DNA of 64,000 bases from an uncultured Pelagibacteraceae bacterium (GCA_902624535.1 CACNYF010000003.1:36280-100279); one strand, 5' to 3'; positions 9,527-20,833 are shown, numbered from the stretch's first letter. Numbers and translations: made by a program. Notes: generated by a model from the sequence alone, not told the origin.

Positions 9527-11028
9527 TAAAATATTCCTCTTTTATTATTCGATTTTAAATATCTTTTACTTACTTCAATATTTAGTTTTGTAAGCTGATT
9601 ATTTTTTAATTTTTTTAAATTTTGAACATCTTTTAAAAATCTATCGCTTTCTTTTTTTGAAATTATATTTTCTGTTAAAATTTTAAATTTATTTATATAA
9701 TCTATTCTTTCAAAAGGTCTATTGCCGTAGGGATGAGCATCTGCTCTTTCTAATTCTTCAATTACTTTTTTCCCATTATTTAATGTTACAACAACCCTTG
9801 CACCAAAAGATTTCTTTTTTGGATCAGGATCATGATATTTCTTCGTCCATTTTTTATCCTCATGAGTTTTAATAGATCTCCATATTTTAATTGTGCTTTT
9901 TTTGTTAGCTCTCTTTTTAGTATAAGACTTTACATGATGCCAATCTGCATCTTCTAAAGCTACTGCAAAAATATACATTATTGAGTGATCTAAAGTTTCT
10001 CTACTTGCATTTGGATCCATTTTTTGTGGATCATTAGCTCCAGTTCCTATTACATAATGAGTATGATGGCTTGTATATATATCTATTTTTTTAATTGTAT
10101 TTAAATTATTAATTTTTTTATTAAGTGACTTTGCAATATCAATTAATGCTTGAGCTTGATATTCTGCAGAATACTCTTTTGTATATGTTTCAAGAATAGC
10201 TTTCTTTTCTTCGTTTTTTTTAGGTAAAGGAACAAAATATTTAGCATTTTTTCCATCTAATATCCTTGCAATTACACTGTCTTCACCTTCGTAAATAGGA
10301 CTTGGAGCTCCTTCACCTCGCATGGTTCTATCAACAGCTTCAATTGCTAATTTTCCTGCATGAGCTGGAGCATATGCCTTCCAACTTGAAATCTCACCTT
10401 TTCTTGATTGTCTTGTTGAAACACTTACATGTAATGCTTGTTGAACAGCTTGATAAATAGTTTCTGTATTTAATTTTAACATTGATCCAATGCCAGCAGC
10501 AACACTTGGTCCTAAGTGAGCGATATGATCGACTTTATGTTTATGAAGACAAATAGCTTTTACAAGATTAACTTGAATTTCATAAGCAGTTATAATTCCT
10601 CTTAATAAATCATTTCCATTTTTTTTTAATTGTTGTGCGACTGCTAATAAAGCAGGAATATTATCACCAGGATGGCTGTAATCAGCCGCTAGAAATGTAT
10701 CATGAAAATCTAATTCTCTAACAGCAGTTCCATTTGCCCACGCAGCCCATTCACAATCAAATTTAAGTTTTGAATTTATGCCAAAAAGATTAGCTCCATT
10801 TTTTCTAACATGCTTTTTTGCCATTTCTCTTGCAGATATTACAGGTCCTCTATTTAAGGAAGCTATAGCAACAGAAGCGTTATCAATAATTCTATTAATA
10901 ACCATTTCTATTGAATTTTTATTTAATTTAGCATTATCACTTGCTATCTCTGCTATTTTCCAAGCAAGCTGTTTCTTCTTTGGAAGATTCATTTTTGATG
11001 GATATACTTTAATTGTATGTAATAACAA
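9526..11028 (-). CDS. prpD: 2-methylcitrate dehydratase, MmgE/PrpD family
   Basis: ELDFHDTFLAADYSHPGDNIPALLAVAQ, QSRKGEISSWKAYAPAHAGKLAIEAVD. Confidence 0.9.
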   Translation of the reverse strand: MLLHTIKVYPSKMNLPKKKQLAWKIAEIASDNAKLNKNSIEMVINRIIDNASVAIASLNRGPVISAREMAKKHVRKNGANLFGINSKLKFDCEWAAWANGTAVRELDFHDTFLAADYSHPGDNIPALLAVAQQLKKNGNDLLRGIITAYEIQVNLVKAICLHKHKVDHIAHLGPSVAAGIGSMLKLNTETIYQAVQQALHVSVSTRQSRKGEISSWKAYAPAHAGKLAIEAVDRTMRGEGAPSPIYEGEDSVIARILDGKNAKYFVPLPKKNEEKKAILETYTKEYSAEYQAQALIDIAKSLNKKINNLNTIKKIDIYTSHHTHYVIGTGANDPQKMDPNASRETLDHSIMYIFAVALEDADWHHVKSYTKKRANKKSTIKIWRSIKTHEDKKWTKKYHDPDPKKKSFGARVVVTLNNGKKVIEELERADAHPYGNRPFERIDYINKFKILTENIISKKESDRFLKDVQNLKKLKNNQLTKLNIEVSKRYLKSNNKRGIF

Positions 11029-11081
11029 AATAACTCCTAATTTGTGATTTTGTTTTAATAGTTAAAATAAATTAATCAATA

Positions 11082-11762
11082 TTAAAGATATTGAGATACA
11101 ATTTTTTCAATACCTACAAAGTCTTTTATTAAGTGATTATGATAAATTTCATCAATTTTTTTTTCAGTATATCCATCCTCTAATAAAATCATTGGAATTT
11201 CTGCCGCTTTAGCAGCATTTGCATCCGACTCACTATCACCAATCATAATTGATTTATTTTTACTACCATCTATAATTTCTATAATTGTTGTTATATGTCT
11301 AGGATCAGGTTTACAATAATCAAAAGTATTATAACCAGCAACATACTCGAAGTAATCATATATCCCAATTTTTTTTAGAAGATCTACTGCAAGATGTTCT
11401 GTTTTATTCGTACATACAGCCATTGATATATTTTCTTTTCTACACCAATTTAAAAAATCTTTTACACCAGGCATCAGAGTACTTTCATTCAAAATATTAT
11501 TTCCATAATAAGAAATAAATTCATCTGTCATTTCATTTTTAATTTTCTCATTAATCGAAGTTAATTCTTTTTTAGCCTGGCTCCATATAGATCTACCAAT
11601 CATAGCCCCAGCTCCTTGACCAACAGTATTTTTAAGTTCATCAAGAGATTTTGTGGGGTATCCAAATTTCTTCATAACATGGTTATGAGCAAGCATTAGA
11701 TCAGGTGCTGTGTCTACTAACGTGCCATCTAAATCAAAAAGAATTGTGAATTTTTGTGTCAT
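11082..11762 (-). CDS. gph: Phosphoglycolate phosphatase-like HAD hydrolase
   Basis: FDLDGTLVDTAPD; CKPDPRHI; MIGDSESDANAAKAA. Confidence 0.8.
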   Translation of the reverse strand: MTQKFTILFDLDGTLVDTAPDLMLAHNHVMKKFGYPTKSLDELKNTVGQGAGAMIGRSIWSQAKKELTSINEKIKNEMTDEFISYYGNNILNESTLMPGVKDFLNWCRKENISMAVCTNKTEHLAVDLLKKIGIYDYFEYVAGYNTFDYCKPDPRHITTIIEIIDGSKNKSIMIGDSESDANAAKAAEIPMILLEDGYTEKKIDEIYHNHLIKDFVGIEKIVSQYL

Positions 11763-11831
11763 TTAAAAAGTATTAATAAGAAATAAATTGTGAATTAATT
11801 AAACTAATACTCAGTTATATACAACTATCTA

Positions 11832-12440
11832 ATGAATAGTCAAAATTTACAAAATAAACTTCGAGATAAATTTTTAAAAAAAGGTGTCAAAATGAAGGGG
11901 CCAGAGACAGTTTTTTTTTCTAAAGATACTAAAATTGGAAAGAATGTAGAGATAGAACCTTATGTTGTCTTTGCTGATAAAGTTCAAATAGGAAACAACG
12001 TTAAAATTCTGTCTTTCTCTCATCTTGAGGGTGTTAAAATAGATAATAATGTGAGTGTTGGTCCATACGCTCGTTTAAGACCTGGTACAAAAATTAAATC
12101 TGGATCAAAGATAGGAAATTTTGTTGAAGTAAAAAAAAGTATAATAAATAAAAATTCTAAAGTTAATCATTTATCTTATATTGGAGATGCTCTAGTGGGG
12201 AAGAACGTGAATATTGGAGCTGGAACAATAACTTGTAATTATGATGGAAGAAAAAAAAGTAAAACAAACATTAAAGATAAAGTGTTCGTAGGTTCAAATA
12301 CATCTTTAGTGGCGCCAGTTACTTTAAATCAAAAAAGCGTTATAGGTGCGGGCTCAGTGATCACAAAAAATGTAGCTAAAGGGTCACTAGCACTAACAAG
12401 ACCAAAGCAACAAGAAAAAAAAAATTACAAAAGGAGATAA
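11832..12440 (+). CDS. GlmU C-terminal-like acetyltransferase (left-handed beta-helix), no uridylyltransferase domain
   Basis: [48 protein letters not shown] match the GlmU acetyltransferase half; only 202 aa. Confidence 0.85.
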   Translation: MNSQNLQNKLRDKFLKKGVKMKGPETVFFSKDTKIGKNVEIEPYVVFADKVQIGNNVKILSFSHLEGVKIDNNVSVGPYARLRPGTKIKSGSKIGNFVEVKKSIINKNSKVNHLSYIGDALVGKNVNIGAGTITCNYDGRKKSKTNIKDKVFVGSNTSLVAPVTLNQKSVIGAGSVITKNVAKGSLALTRPKQQEKKNYKRR

Positions 12441-12446
12441 GAGGTA

Positions 12447-14267
12447 ATGTGTGGAATAGTTGGAATTACAAGCTCTAAAGAGGTAACTCCTAGAATTATA
12501 AATTCATTAAAAAAACTTGAATATAGAGGATACGACTCTGCAGGTATAGCAACTCTTTCTAATGGAAATATAAATGAGGTAAAATGTGAGGGCAGAGTAG
12601 ACGCTTTAGAGAAAAACATTATACAAACAAAAATATCTGGCTCTATTGGTATAGGACACGTTAGATGGGCTACGCATGGAAAACCTAGTTCAATAAATGC
12701 ACACCCTCATTCATCAGAAGATGTATCCGTAGTTCATAATGGTATAATTGAAAATTCAACTATTCTCAAAAAATTATTAGAGAAAAAAGGTTATAAATTT
12801 AAATCTCAAACAGACACAGAAGTAATAGTTCATTTAGTTACTGATTATTTAAAAAAAAATAACCTTAAAAATACAATTATAAAAGTTTTAAAAAAATTGC
12901 ATGGTAGTTTCGCGTTAGGCATAATATTTAAATATCAACCAGACTTAATAGTTGGAGCAAGAAGAGGCTCTCCGCTAGCAGTTGGATATGGACCAAATGA
13001 ACACTACCTTGGCTCAGATTCTTACGCATTAAAGTCAATGACTAATAAAATTTCATATTTAAATGATGGAGAATTTTGCATATTAAAAAAAGATCAAGTT
13101 GAATTTTTTGATGCTGATGGAACTAAAGTAAACAAAAAAATTTTAAATCTTTCTAAAGATGATCAAAATTATGAAAAAGGAGATTACAAATATTATATGG
13201 CTAAAGAAATAGACGAGCAGCCAATTACTTTAAAAAATTGTGTCAATGAGTACATTGACAAATATAACAAAGAAATAAACATTTACAATTTTCCTTGGAA
13301 AATAAGTGAAATTTCATCAGTGGTTTTAATTGGATGCGGAACAGCATACCACTCATGCCTTGTTGCTAAGTATTGGTTTGAACAAAATACAAGTTTAGAT
13401 GTCAGTGTTGATATAGCCTCTGAGTTTAGATATCGAAAAACTAAATTTAAAAAAGATTGTCTATACGTGTTTGTTTCTCAATCTGGAGAAACTGCAGATA
13501 CATTTGCGGCATTAGATTTGTGCAAAAAGAATAATGTTAAAACATGTGCTGTCGTAAATGTTGTTGAAAGTTCAATTGCAAGAGATTCTGATCTAGTTTT
13601 GCCTATTCATTGTGGTCCAGAAGTAGGTGTTGCATCGACAAAGGCTTTTTTGGGACAAATGTTAGTCCTTTATTTATTATGCACTAAGCTTTCTTATGAA
13701 CAAAAATCAATTAATAAAAAGGATTACCAAAAAAAGATAAAAGATTTACTGTCTTTATCTAAATCTGCAAAAAATACATTGAATATTGAAGATAAAATTC
13801 AAACTCTTGGAAAAGATTTTGCAAATTCTAAAGGATCAATGTTTCTAGGTAGAGGCTATTCATATCCAATTGCACTAGAAGGCGCTTTAAAACTAAAAGA
13901 GCTTGCTTATGTTCATGCCGAAGGTTATCCAGCAGGGGAAATGAAACATGGACCTCTTGCACTCATAGAGGAAGGTATGCCGGTAGTAGTAATTGCTCCA
14001 AGAGATGAGCATTATAAAAAAACCATTTCAAATATGCAAGAAGTCATATCTAGAGGTGCAAAAGTTTTACTAATAACAAATAAAAGTACTGATGAAATTT
14101 ATTCAGAAAATATTTGGGAGCAAATAGAAGTTGATACTATATCTGATGAACTCATTCCTTTTTTGACCACTATACCTTTGCAAAAGTTAGCTTATTACTC
14201 TGCATTAGATAAAGGATACGATATAGATAAACCAAGAAACTTAGCTAAATCTGTCACTGTTGAATAA
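12447..14267 (+). CDS. glmS: Glutamine-fructose-6-phosphate aminotransferase (isomerizing)
   Basis: MCGIVGI N-terminal Ntn motif; SIS domains; C-terminal KPRNLAKSVTVE. Confidence 0.97.
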   Translation: MCGIVGITSSKEVTPRIINSLKKLEYRGYDSAGIATLSNGNINEVKCEGRVDALEKNIIQTKISGSIGIGHVRWATHGKPSSINAHPHSSEDVSVVHNGIIENSTILKKLLEKKGYKFKSQTDTEVIVHLVTDYLKKNNLKNTIIKVLKKLHGSFALGIIFKYQPDLIVGARRGSPLAVGYGPNEHYLGSDSYALKSMTNKISYLNDGEFCILKKDQVEFFDADGTKVNKKILNLSKDDQNYEKGDYKYYMAKEIDEQPITLKNCVNEYIDKYNKEINIYNFPWKISEISSVVLIGCGTAYHSCLVAKYWFEQNTSLDVSVDIASEFRYRKTKFKKDCLYVFVSQSGETADTFAALDLCKKNNVKTCAVVNVVESSIARDSDLVLPIHCGPEVGVASTKAFLGQMLVLYLLCTKLSYEQKSINKKDYQKKIKDLLSLSKSAKNTLNIEDKIQTLGKDFANSKGSMFLGRGYSYPIALEGALKLKELAYVHAEGYPAGEMKHGPLALIEEGMPVVVIAPRDEHYKKTISNMQEVISRGAKVLLITNKSTDEIYSENIWEQIEVDTISDELIPFLTTIPLQKLAYYSALDKGYDIDKPRNLAKSVTVE

Positions 14268-14301
14268 ATAATAAAGTCTGTTAAAACAATTCTGAGTTGA
14301 A

Positions 14302-15681
14302 ATGAAAAATTGGAAAATAAATAGCTGGAGAAAACACCCCGTCAAACATATTCCTCAATATGAAGATGAAAAGGAATTAGAGATGGTTTTAAATAAATTG
14401 AAAACCTTTCCTCCATTAGTTTTTGCGGGTGAAACAAGACATTTGAAAGATCAGTTGGCAATGGTCAATGATGGGAAAGCTTTTCTTTTGCAAGGCGGTG
14501 ATTGTGCGGAAAGTTTTGCAGAATTCCACCCTGACAATATAAGAGATACTTTTAAGGTTATTCTTCAAATGGCTTTAGTGATGACTTACTCAGCTTCTTT
14601 ACCTATTGTAAAACTTGGAAGAATTGCTGGACAATTTTCAAAACCAAGAAGTGCACCAACTGAAAAACAAGGTGATAAAGAATTACCAAGTTATTTGGGA
14701 GACAATATAAATGCAATTGATTTTAATGAAAAAGCTAGAAGACCTGATCCAAAAAGAATGTTTAAGGCTTATTCTCAATCTGCATCAACTTTAAACCTTT
14801 TAAGAGCATTTTCAAAAGGTGGTTTTGCTGACCTTAATAAGGTTCACTTATGGAATTTAGATTATATTAAGAAAAGTCCTCAAGCTAAGAAATTTAAAGA
14901 ATTAGAAGATAAAATAGCAGATGCATTAGCTTTTATGGATGCTTGTGGAATTACATCTGATTTTAATAATAGATTATACACAGTTAATTTTTGGACTTCT
15001 CATGAAGCCTTACACTTACCTTTTGAAGAAAGCATGACAAGAGTAGACTCAACCACGGGTGAATATCACGATACTTCAGCTCACTTTGTCTGGATAGGAG
15101 ATAGAACAAGACAATTAGATGGAGGACATGTAGAGTTTTGTAAAGGTATAGAAAATCCAATTGGCATTAAATGTGGCCCAACTTCAAAACCTGATGAGAT
15201 TGCAAAAATATGTGAAGTTATAAATCCTAAAAATGAAAAAGGAAAAATAACTTTAATCTCAAGATTTGGTCATCAAAATGTTGAAAAATTCTTACCAAAA
15301 TTAATTAGAGGGATTAAAAAAGAGGGATTAAATGTTGTTTGGTCATGTGATCCAATGCATGGCAATACAATTAAATCAACTACTGGTTTTAAAACGAGAC
15401 CGTTTAATGATGTTGTAAGCGAAGTTAAAAATGTATTTGCAGTTCATCAAGCTGAAGGTTCCTATGCAGGGGGTCTTCATGTTGAAATGACAGGACAAGA
15501 TGTGACAGAGTGTACTGGTGGAGCAAAAAAAATATCAGATGCAGATTTATCAAGCAGATATCATACGCACTGTGATCCAAGATTGAACTCTGATCAAGCT
15601 ATAGAATTAGCGTTTTTAATTTCTGATGAGATAAAAAAGAATAGTTTGTATTCTAAATCTGCAATTAAAGCGGCATCTTAA
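14302..15681 (+). CDS. aroG: 3-deoxy-7-phosphoheptulonate synthase class II
   Basis: Class II DAHP synthase: LQGGDCAESF, KLGRIAGQFSKPRS, DPMHGNT. Confidence 0.93.
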   Translation: MKNWKINSWRKHPVKHIPQYEDEKELEMVLNKLKTFPPLVFAGETRHLKDQLAMVNDGKAFLLQGGDCAESFAEFHPDNIRDTFKVILQMALVMTYSASLPIVKLGRIAGQFSKPRSAPTEKQGDKELPSYLGDNINAIDFNEKARRPDPKRMFKAYSQSASTLNLLRAFSKGGFADLNKVHLWNLDYIKKSPQAKKFKELEDKIADALAFMDACGITSDFNNRLYTVNFWTSHEALHLPFEESMTRVDSTTGEYHDTSAHFVWIGDRTRQLDGGHVEFCKGIENPIGIKCGPTSKPDEIAKICEVINPKNEKGKITLISRFGHQNVEKFLPKLIRGIKKEGLNVVWSCDPMHGNTIKSTTGFKTRPFNDVVSEVKNVFAVHQAEGSYAGGLHVEMTGQDVTECTGGAKKISDADLSSRYHTHCDPRLNSDQAIELAFLISDEIKKNSLYSKSAIKAAS

Positions 15682-15718
15682 CAGTTTAAAAATAAATTTT
15701 TTTTCATATATTCAAATT

Positions 15719-16456
15719 ATGACACCCAAAGATAAAGTGCATCACATTAAAAACTGGATTTCAGATTATGTGAATTCCATGCCAAAAAAAGCTCAATCTT
15801 TAGTGATTGGTATTTCTGGTGGAATAGACTCTTCTGTGTCAAGTACATTAAGTGCAATGACTGGTTTAAAAACAATTGTTTTATCAATGCCTATTAAACA
15901 GAAATCTGCACAACATGATCTAAGTTTGGCACATCAAGAATGGTTAAAGAAGAATTTTAGCAATGTAGAGGGACACACATTAGAATTAGATAGTTTATTC
16001 AAAACATTTGAAGGAACACTAAACAATTTTGGTAGTGAACACGGAATGGCAAACTCTAGAGCAAGATTAAGAATGACAACTCTTTATCAAGTAGCTGCTG
16101 CAAACAATGGAATTGTTGTTGGAACAGGAAATAAAGTAGAAGATTTTGGAGTTGGTTTTTATACAAAATATGGTGATGGTGGAGTAGATATTTCTCCAAT
16201 AGCAGATTGTAATAAAACTGAGGTATGGGAACTTGGTAAAGAACTTGGAATTTTAAAAGAGATTATTAATGCTCCTCCTACAGATGGTTTATGGGATGAT
16301 GGTCGTACTGATGAGGGACAGCTTGGTTTGTCATATAAAGAACTAGAAGAAGCAATGGATAATGAAAATTCTGTAAATAGAGATAAATATAATTCAATTC
16401 GAAGTGCAAATTTGCATAAAATGGAACCTATTCCAGTATGCAAAATTCCTAATTAA
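15719..16456 (+). CDS. nadE: NAD+ synthase
   Basis: GISGGIDSSVSS P-loop; NSRARLRMTTLYQ; GTGNKVEDFGVGFYTKYGDGGVDISPI. Confidence 0.93.
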   Translation: MTPKDKVHHIKNWISDYVNSMPKKAQSLVIGISGGIDSSVSSTLSAMTGLKTIVLSMPIKQKSAQHDLSLAHQEWLKKNFSNVEGHTLELDSLFKTFEGTLNNFGSEHGMANSRARLRMTTLYQVAAANNGIVVGTGNKVEDFGVGFYTKYGDGGVDISPIADCNKTEVWELGKELGILKEIINAPPTDGLWDDGRTDEGQLGLSYKELEEAMDNENSVNRDKYNSIRSANLHKMEPIPVCKIPN

Positions 16457-16501
16457 TCAAATAGATTCACAAATCTACAATTTAAGTATATTCCTAGTTG
16501 T

Positions 16502-17863
16502 ATGACTAAAGATATATTTTTAACTAATAGTCTAGGTGGTAAGAAAGAAAAATTTACACCCAAAAATGAAAAATCCATAGGCATGTATGTTTGTGGTCCT
16601 ACTGTTTATGATGACCCACATATTGGTAATGCCAGACCATTAGTTGTTTTTGATATTCTGTATAAAATTTTAAAAAATAGATATGGATCAACATCTGTAA
16701 AATATATCAGAAATATAACAGACATAGATGACAAAATAATCAAAGCATCTAATGATCAAAATATTTCTATAAACGACTTAACTTCAAAAATTACTGAAAA
16801 TTTTCATAAGGATTGCAATTACTTAAAATGTGAAACACCAAACAGCGAACCAAAGGCAACAGAAAATATAAAACAAATGATTGAAATGATCACAGTACTA
16901 GAGAAAAAAGGGTTTGCATATTCAAAGGATAAGCATGTTTTTTTTGAAGTTAAAAAGTTTAATGATTATGGAAAACTATCTAATAAAAAGTTAGATGAAT
17001 TAATAGCTGGTTCACGAGTAGATGTTTCAGAAATAAAAAAAAATCCTGAAGATTTTGTATTATGGAAACCATCAACTGATAATGAACCTTCATGGGAATC
17101 TCCTTGGAGTAAAGGTAGACCAGGTTGGCACTTAGAATGTTCGGTTATGTCTAAAAGATATTTGGGTGAAGAATTTGATATTCATGGAGGTGGTAGAGAC
17201 TTGATTTTTCCTCATCATGAAAACGAGATTGCTCAATCAAGATGTGCAAATGAAACAAATTCATTTGCAAATTATTGGGTTCATAACGGATTTATAACTC
17301 TTTCTAATGAAAAAATGGCAAAATCTCAGGGAAACATATTAAAAATAAAAGATTTTAAAAATAAATATAATGGTCAAGTTTTAAGATTAGCATTAATTAG
17401 TGCTCATTATAGACAAGGATTAGATTGGAATGAAAAACTAATATCAGAATGTGAAAAGACTTTAAGTAAATGGTATTCAGTCTACTATGAAGTCAATAAA
17501 AGTACAATTTTACCAGATGAACTATTAGCTCCTCTATATGACGATTTAAACACTCCTGGTTATATTGCTAATTTACATTCTTTATATAGTAAAGCTTCCA
17601 CTGGAACGAACGAAGATAAAGCAACTTTTGTAAAAGCTTGTAACTTTATAGGCCTATTGACTGATACTTCTGAAGAGTGGCTACTAACAAAGAAAAATAC
17701 AATTTCTCTTTCAGAAAATGAAATCAATTCAAAAATAGATGAGAGAAATAAAGCAAGAGATGAAAAAAATTATGAGTTAGCTGACAAAATTAGGAAAGAT
17801 CTTTCAGATAAGGGTATTTTAATTGAAGATAAAGATGGTACAACCTCGTGGAAATTGAAATGA
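16502..17863 (+). CDS. cysS: Cysteinyl-tRNA synthetase
   Basis: MYVCGPTVYDDPHIGNAR, GGRDLIFPHHENEIAQS, KMAKSQGN. Confidence 0.96.
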   Translation: MTKDIFLTNSLGGKKEKFTPKNEKSIGMYVCGPTVYDDPHIGNARPLVVFDILYKILKNRYGSTSVKYIRNITDIDDKIIKASNDQNISINDLTSKITENFHKDCNYLKCETPNSEPKATENIKQMIEMITVLEKKGFAYSKDKHVFFEVKKFNDYGKLSNKKLDELIAGSRVDVSEIKKNPEDFVLWKPSTDNEPSWESPWSKGRPGWHLECSVMSKRYLGEEFDIHGGGRDLIFPHHENEIAQSRCANETNSFANYWVHNGFITLSNEKMAKSQGNILKIKDFKNKYNGQVLRLALISAHYRQGLDWNEKLISECEKTLSKWYSVYYEVNKSTILPDELLAPLYDDLNTPGYIANLHSLYSKASTGTNEDKATFVKACNFIGLLTDTSEEWLLTKKNTISLSENEINSKIDERNKARDEKNYELADKIRKDLSDKGILIEDKDGTTSWKLK

Positions 17864-19461
17864 GTAAAGAAAAAATCTATATATTTGATACTACACTTAG
17901 AGATGGGGCACAAACTCAAGGAGTTGACTTTTCATTAAATGAAAAAGAAAAAATCGCTAAATCTTTGGACAACTTAGGAGTTGATTATATAGAAGGTGGT
18001 TGGCCAGGAGCAAATCCAACAGATACAGAATTTTTTAACAAGGATCAGAATTTCAAAAATTCAAATCTTACAGCTTTTGGTATGACTAAAAAATCAGAGC
18101 ATAGCGCAAAAAATGACCCTATGTTGTCATCTTTGATTAACTCAAAGAGTTCATCTGTTTGTATATTTGGTAAAAGTTGGGATTTTCATGTGGATGTTGC
18201 ACTAGGTATTTCAAACGATCAAAATTTAGAAAATATAAGCGAAAGTGCAAAGCATATAGTTAATTCGGGTAAAGAATTTATGTTTGATGCTGAACATTTT
18301 TTTGATGGATATAAATCAAATCCTGAATATGCATTATCATGTTTAAAAGCAGCATATGACAATGGCGCAAGATGGATTATTTTATGTGATACTAATGGAG
18401 GGACATTACCCCACGAAATTTCTAAAATTGTTGAGGAAGTAACAAAGCATATACCTGGTAAAAATCTTGGAATTCATGCTCACAACGATACCGAAAATGC
18501 AGTTGCTAATAGTTTAGTTGCTGTACAAGCAGGAGTTAGACAGGTTCAAGGTACAATAAATGGACTAGGTGAAAGATGTGGTAATGCAAATTTAATGTCC
18601 TTGATCCCAACTTTTTTTTTAAAAAAAGATTTTTCAGACAAATATGAAATTAATATTAAACCTGAAAACATTAAAAATTTAACCCAATGTTCAAGATTAT
18701 TAGATGAAATATTGAATAGAAAACCAAATAAACATTTACCTTATGTAGGTGCATCTGCATTTTCACACAAAGGTGGAATGCATGTATCAGCTGTACAAAA
18801 AGATCCAAAAACTTATGAACATATTAATCCTAATGAAATAGGTAATGCTAGGAATATAGTTGTTTCTGATCAATCAGGACAATCTAATATAATGTCTAGA
18901 TTAAATGCAATTGGAATTATTATTGAAAAAGACGATCCAAAAATTAAAAAACTTCTTCATGAAGTAAAAGATAGAGAGTTTATAGGATATAGTTATGATG
19001 GTGCTGATGCATCTTTTGAACTTTTAGCTAGAAGATTGATGGGAGAAATACCAAGATATATTTCAATTAACGAATATGATGTTTCTGTTAAGAAAGATTC
19101 TACTGGAGAAGTAATATCATTTGCAAAAGCAAAACTAGAGGTGGATGGTCATGAAATATTATGTGAAGGGGAAGGTAATGGACCTGTTAATGCTTTAGAT
19201 AATGCAATCAGAAAAAATGTAAACAAACTTGAAAAATACTCAGAGTACTTAAAAGATTTAAAATTAGTTGATTATAAAGTTAGAATATTAAATACAGGAA
19301 CAGGCGCTGTAACTAGAGTTTCAATAGAAAGTGCAGACTCAAAACATGGTAATTGGTTCACAATAGGAGTTTCTCCAAATATTATTGATGCATCTTTTAA
19401 AGCTTTAGTTGATAGTTTGGATTATAAGCTTTTTAAGGATAATGCTCCCGCAAGTACTTGA
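17860..19461 (+). CDS. cimA: (R)-citramalate synthase
   Basis: DTTLRDGAQTQGVDFSLNEK; GGWPGANPTD; LeuA dimer-like C-terminal domain; likely ATG at 17860 rather than 17848. Confidence 0.9.
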   Translation: MSKEKIYIFDTTLRDGAQTQGVDFSLNEKEKIAKSLDNLGVDYIEGGWPGANPTDTEFFNKDQNFKNSNLTAFGMTKKSEHSAKNDPMLSSLINSKSSSVCIFGKSWDFHVDVALGISNDQNLENISESAKHIVNSGKEFMFDAEHFFDGYKSNPEYALSCLKAAYDNGARWIILCDTNGGTLPHEISKIVEEVTKHIPGKNLGIHAHNDTENAVANSLVAVQAGVRQVQGTINGLGERCGNANLMSLIPTFFLKKDFSDKYEINIKPENIKNLTQCSRLLDEILNRKPNKHLPYVGASAFSHKGGMHVSAVQKDPKTYEHINPNEIGNARNIVVSDQSGQSNIMSRLNAIGIIIEKDDPKIKKLLHEVKDREFIGYSYDGADASFELLARRLMGEIPRYISINEYDVSVKKDSTGEVISFAKAKLEVDGHEILCEGEGNGPVNALDNAIRKNVNKLEKYSEYLKDLKLVDYKVRILNTGTGAVTRVSIESADSKHGNWFTIGVSPNIIDASFKALVDSLDYKLFKDNAPAST

Positions 19462-20180
19462 TGTCATTAAGAAATATAACTTTCATTTTACATAAACCTC
19501 AGTTGTCAGAAAATATAGGAGCCTGTGCTAGAGCTTTAAAAAACTTTAATTTTACCAATCTATCAGTTGTTAGTCCTAAACCATCATTTCCAAATGACAA
19601 AATTATTGCAACATCTGTTGGTGCAAAAGATGTGATTAAAAAAGCAAAAGTATATGAAAATTTAGAAACATCATTAAGCAATTTGGATATATTAGTTGCA
19701 ACATCTGCGAGATTTAGAAATAAAAATATTAAACATATATCAATTACCGATCTCAATAAGATTAATTACAAAAAAAAAGTTGGTTTTCTTTTTGGATCCG
19801 AAGCATCAGGATTATCAAATAATGAAGTAAGTTATGCTGATTATACTTTACAAATTCCAAGTAATAAAAATTTTAGATCTTTAAATTTGTCTCACAGTCT
19901 TATTATAGTAGCTCAAATAGTAAGTGGCCTAATTTTAAGCAAAAAGTTTACCTTTGAAAAGTCAAAAAAAATTAAAAGTGCAAATAAAACTGATATTCAA
20001 AGAATGTTAAATTTATGTATCAATAATTTAGAAAATAAGAATTTTTTTCACCCACCTGAAAAAAAACCAATCATGATGGAAAATTTAAGAAGTATTTTCT
20101 ATAAACTCAATCTATCAGAAAAAGAAACTCGTATTTTATCAAGCGTATTTGCTGGTTTAAGCAAGGAAAAGGTTGATTGA
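19461..20180 (+). CDS. TrmJ/SpoU-family RNA methyltransferase
   Basis: HKPQLSENIGACARALKNF; FLFGSEASGLSNNEV; LNLSHS. Confidence 0.85.
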   Translation: MSLRNITFILHKPQLSENIGACARALKNFNFTNLSVVSPKPSFPNDKIIATSVGAKDVIKKAKVYENLETSLSNLDILVATSARFRNKNIKHISITDLNKINYKKKVGFLFGSEASGLSNNEVSYADYTLQIPSNKNFRSLNLSHSLIIVAQIVSGLILSKKFTFEKSKKIKSANKTDIQRMLNLCINNLENKNFFHPPEKKPIMMENLRSIFYKLNLSEKETRILSSVFAGLSKEKVD

Positions 20181-20215
20181 CAAAGCATAACTTAGGCTTA
20201 TAAGACCTTCTATTA

Positions 20216-20833
20216 ATGACAAAAAGATTAAACTCTAAACATAAAGTTGATAGAAGATTAAAAGTAAATTTATGGGGGAGACCCAAAAGTCCTTTTAATA
20301 CAAGAGCTTATCCTCCAGGACAACATGGACAAACAAAAGCTGGCAAACCTTCAGACTATGGAATTCAACTTCAGGCAAAACAAAAATTAAAGTCTTACTA
20401 TGGAAACATGAATGAAAGACAGTTTAGAAATGTTTATAAGAAAGCAATCATGAAAAAAGGTGATACTGCTGAAAACTTAATTGGATTATTAGAGAGAAGA
20501 TTAGATGCTGTAATTTATAGATCAAAGTTATCAAACACTATCTTTTCATCAAGACAATTGGTTAATCACGGTCATGTTAAAGTAAATGGAAAAAAAGTTA
20601 ATATTGCAAGTTACCAGGTTAAAGAAGAAGACACGATTGAAATTAGAGATAAATCTAAACAACTTGCTTTAATTGATATTGCTCTTGCTAACAAAGAAAG
20701 AGAAGTTCCAGAATATCTACAATTAGACGAAAAGAATAAAAAAGTTAAATTTGTAAGAGTTCCATCTTTTGAAGAAGTCCCTTACCCAGTTGTAATGGAG
20801 CCAAACTTAGTAATCGAATATTACTCTAGATAA
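20216..20833 (+). CDS. rpsD: 30S ribosomal protein S4
   Basis: S4 domain and C-terminal [19 protein letters not shown]. Confidence 0.97.
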   Translation: MTKRLNSKHKVDRRLKVNLWGRPKSPFNTRAYPPGQHGQTKAGKPSDYGIQLQAKQKLKSYYGNMNERQFRNVYKKAIMKKGDTAENLIGLLERRLDAVIYRSKLSNTIFSSRQLVNHGHVKVNGKKVNIASYQVKEEDTIEIRDKSKQLALIDIALANKEREVPEYLQLDEKNKKVKFVRVPSFEEVPYPVVMEPNLVIEYYSR

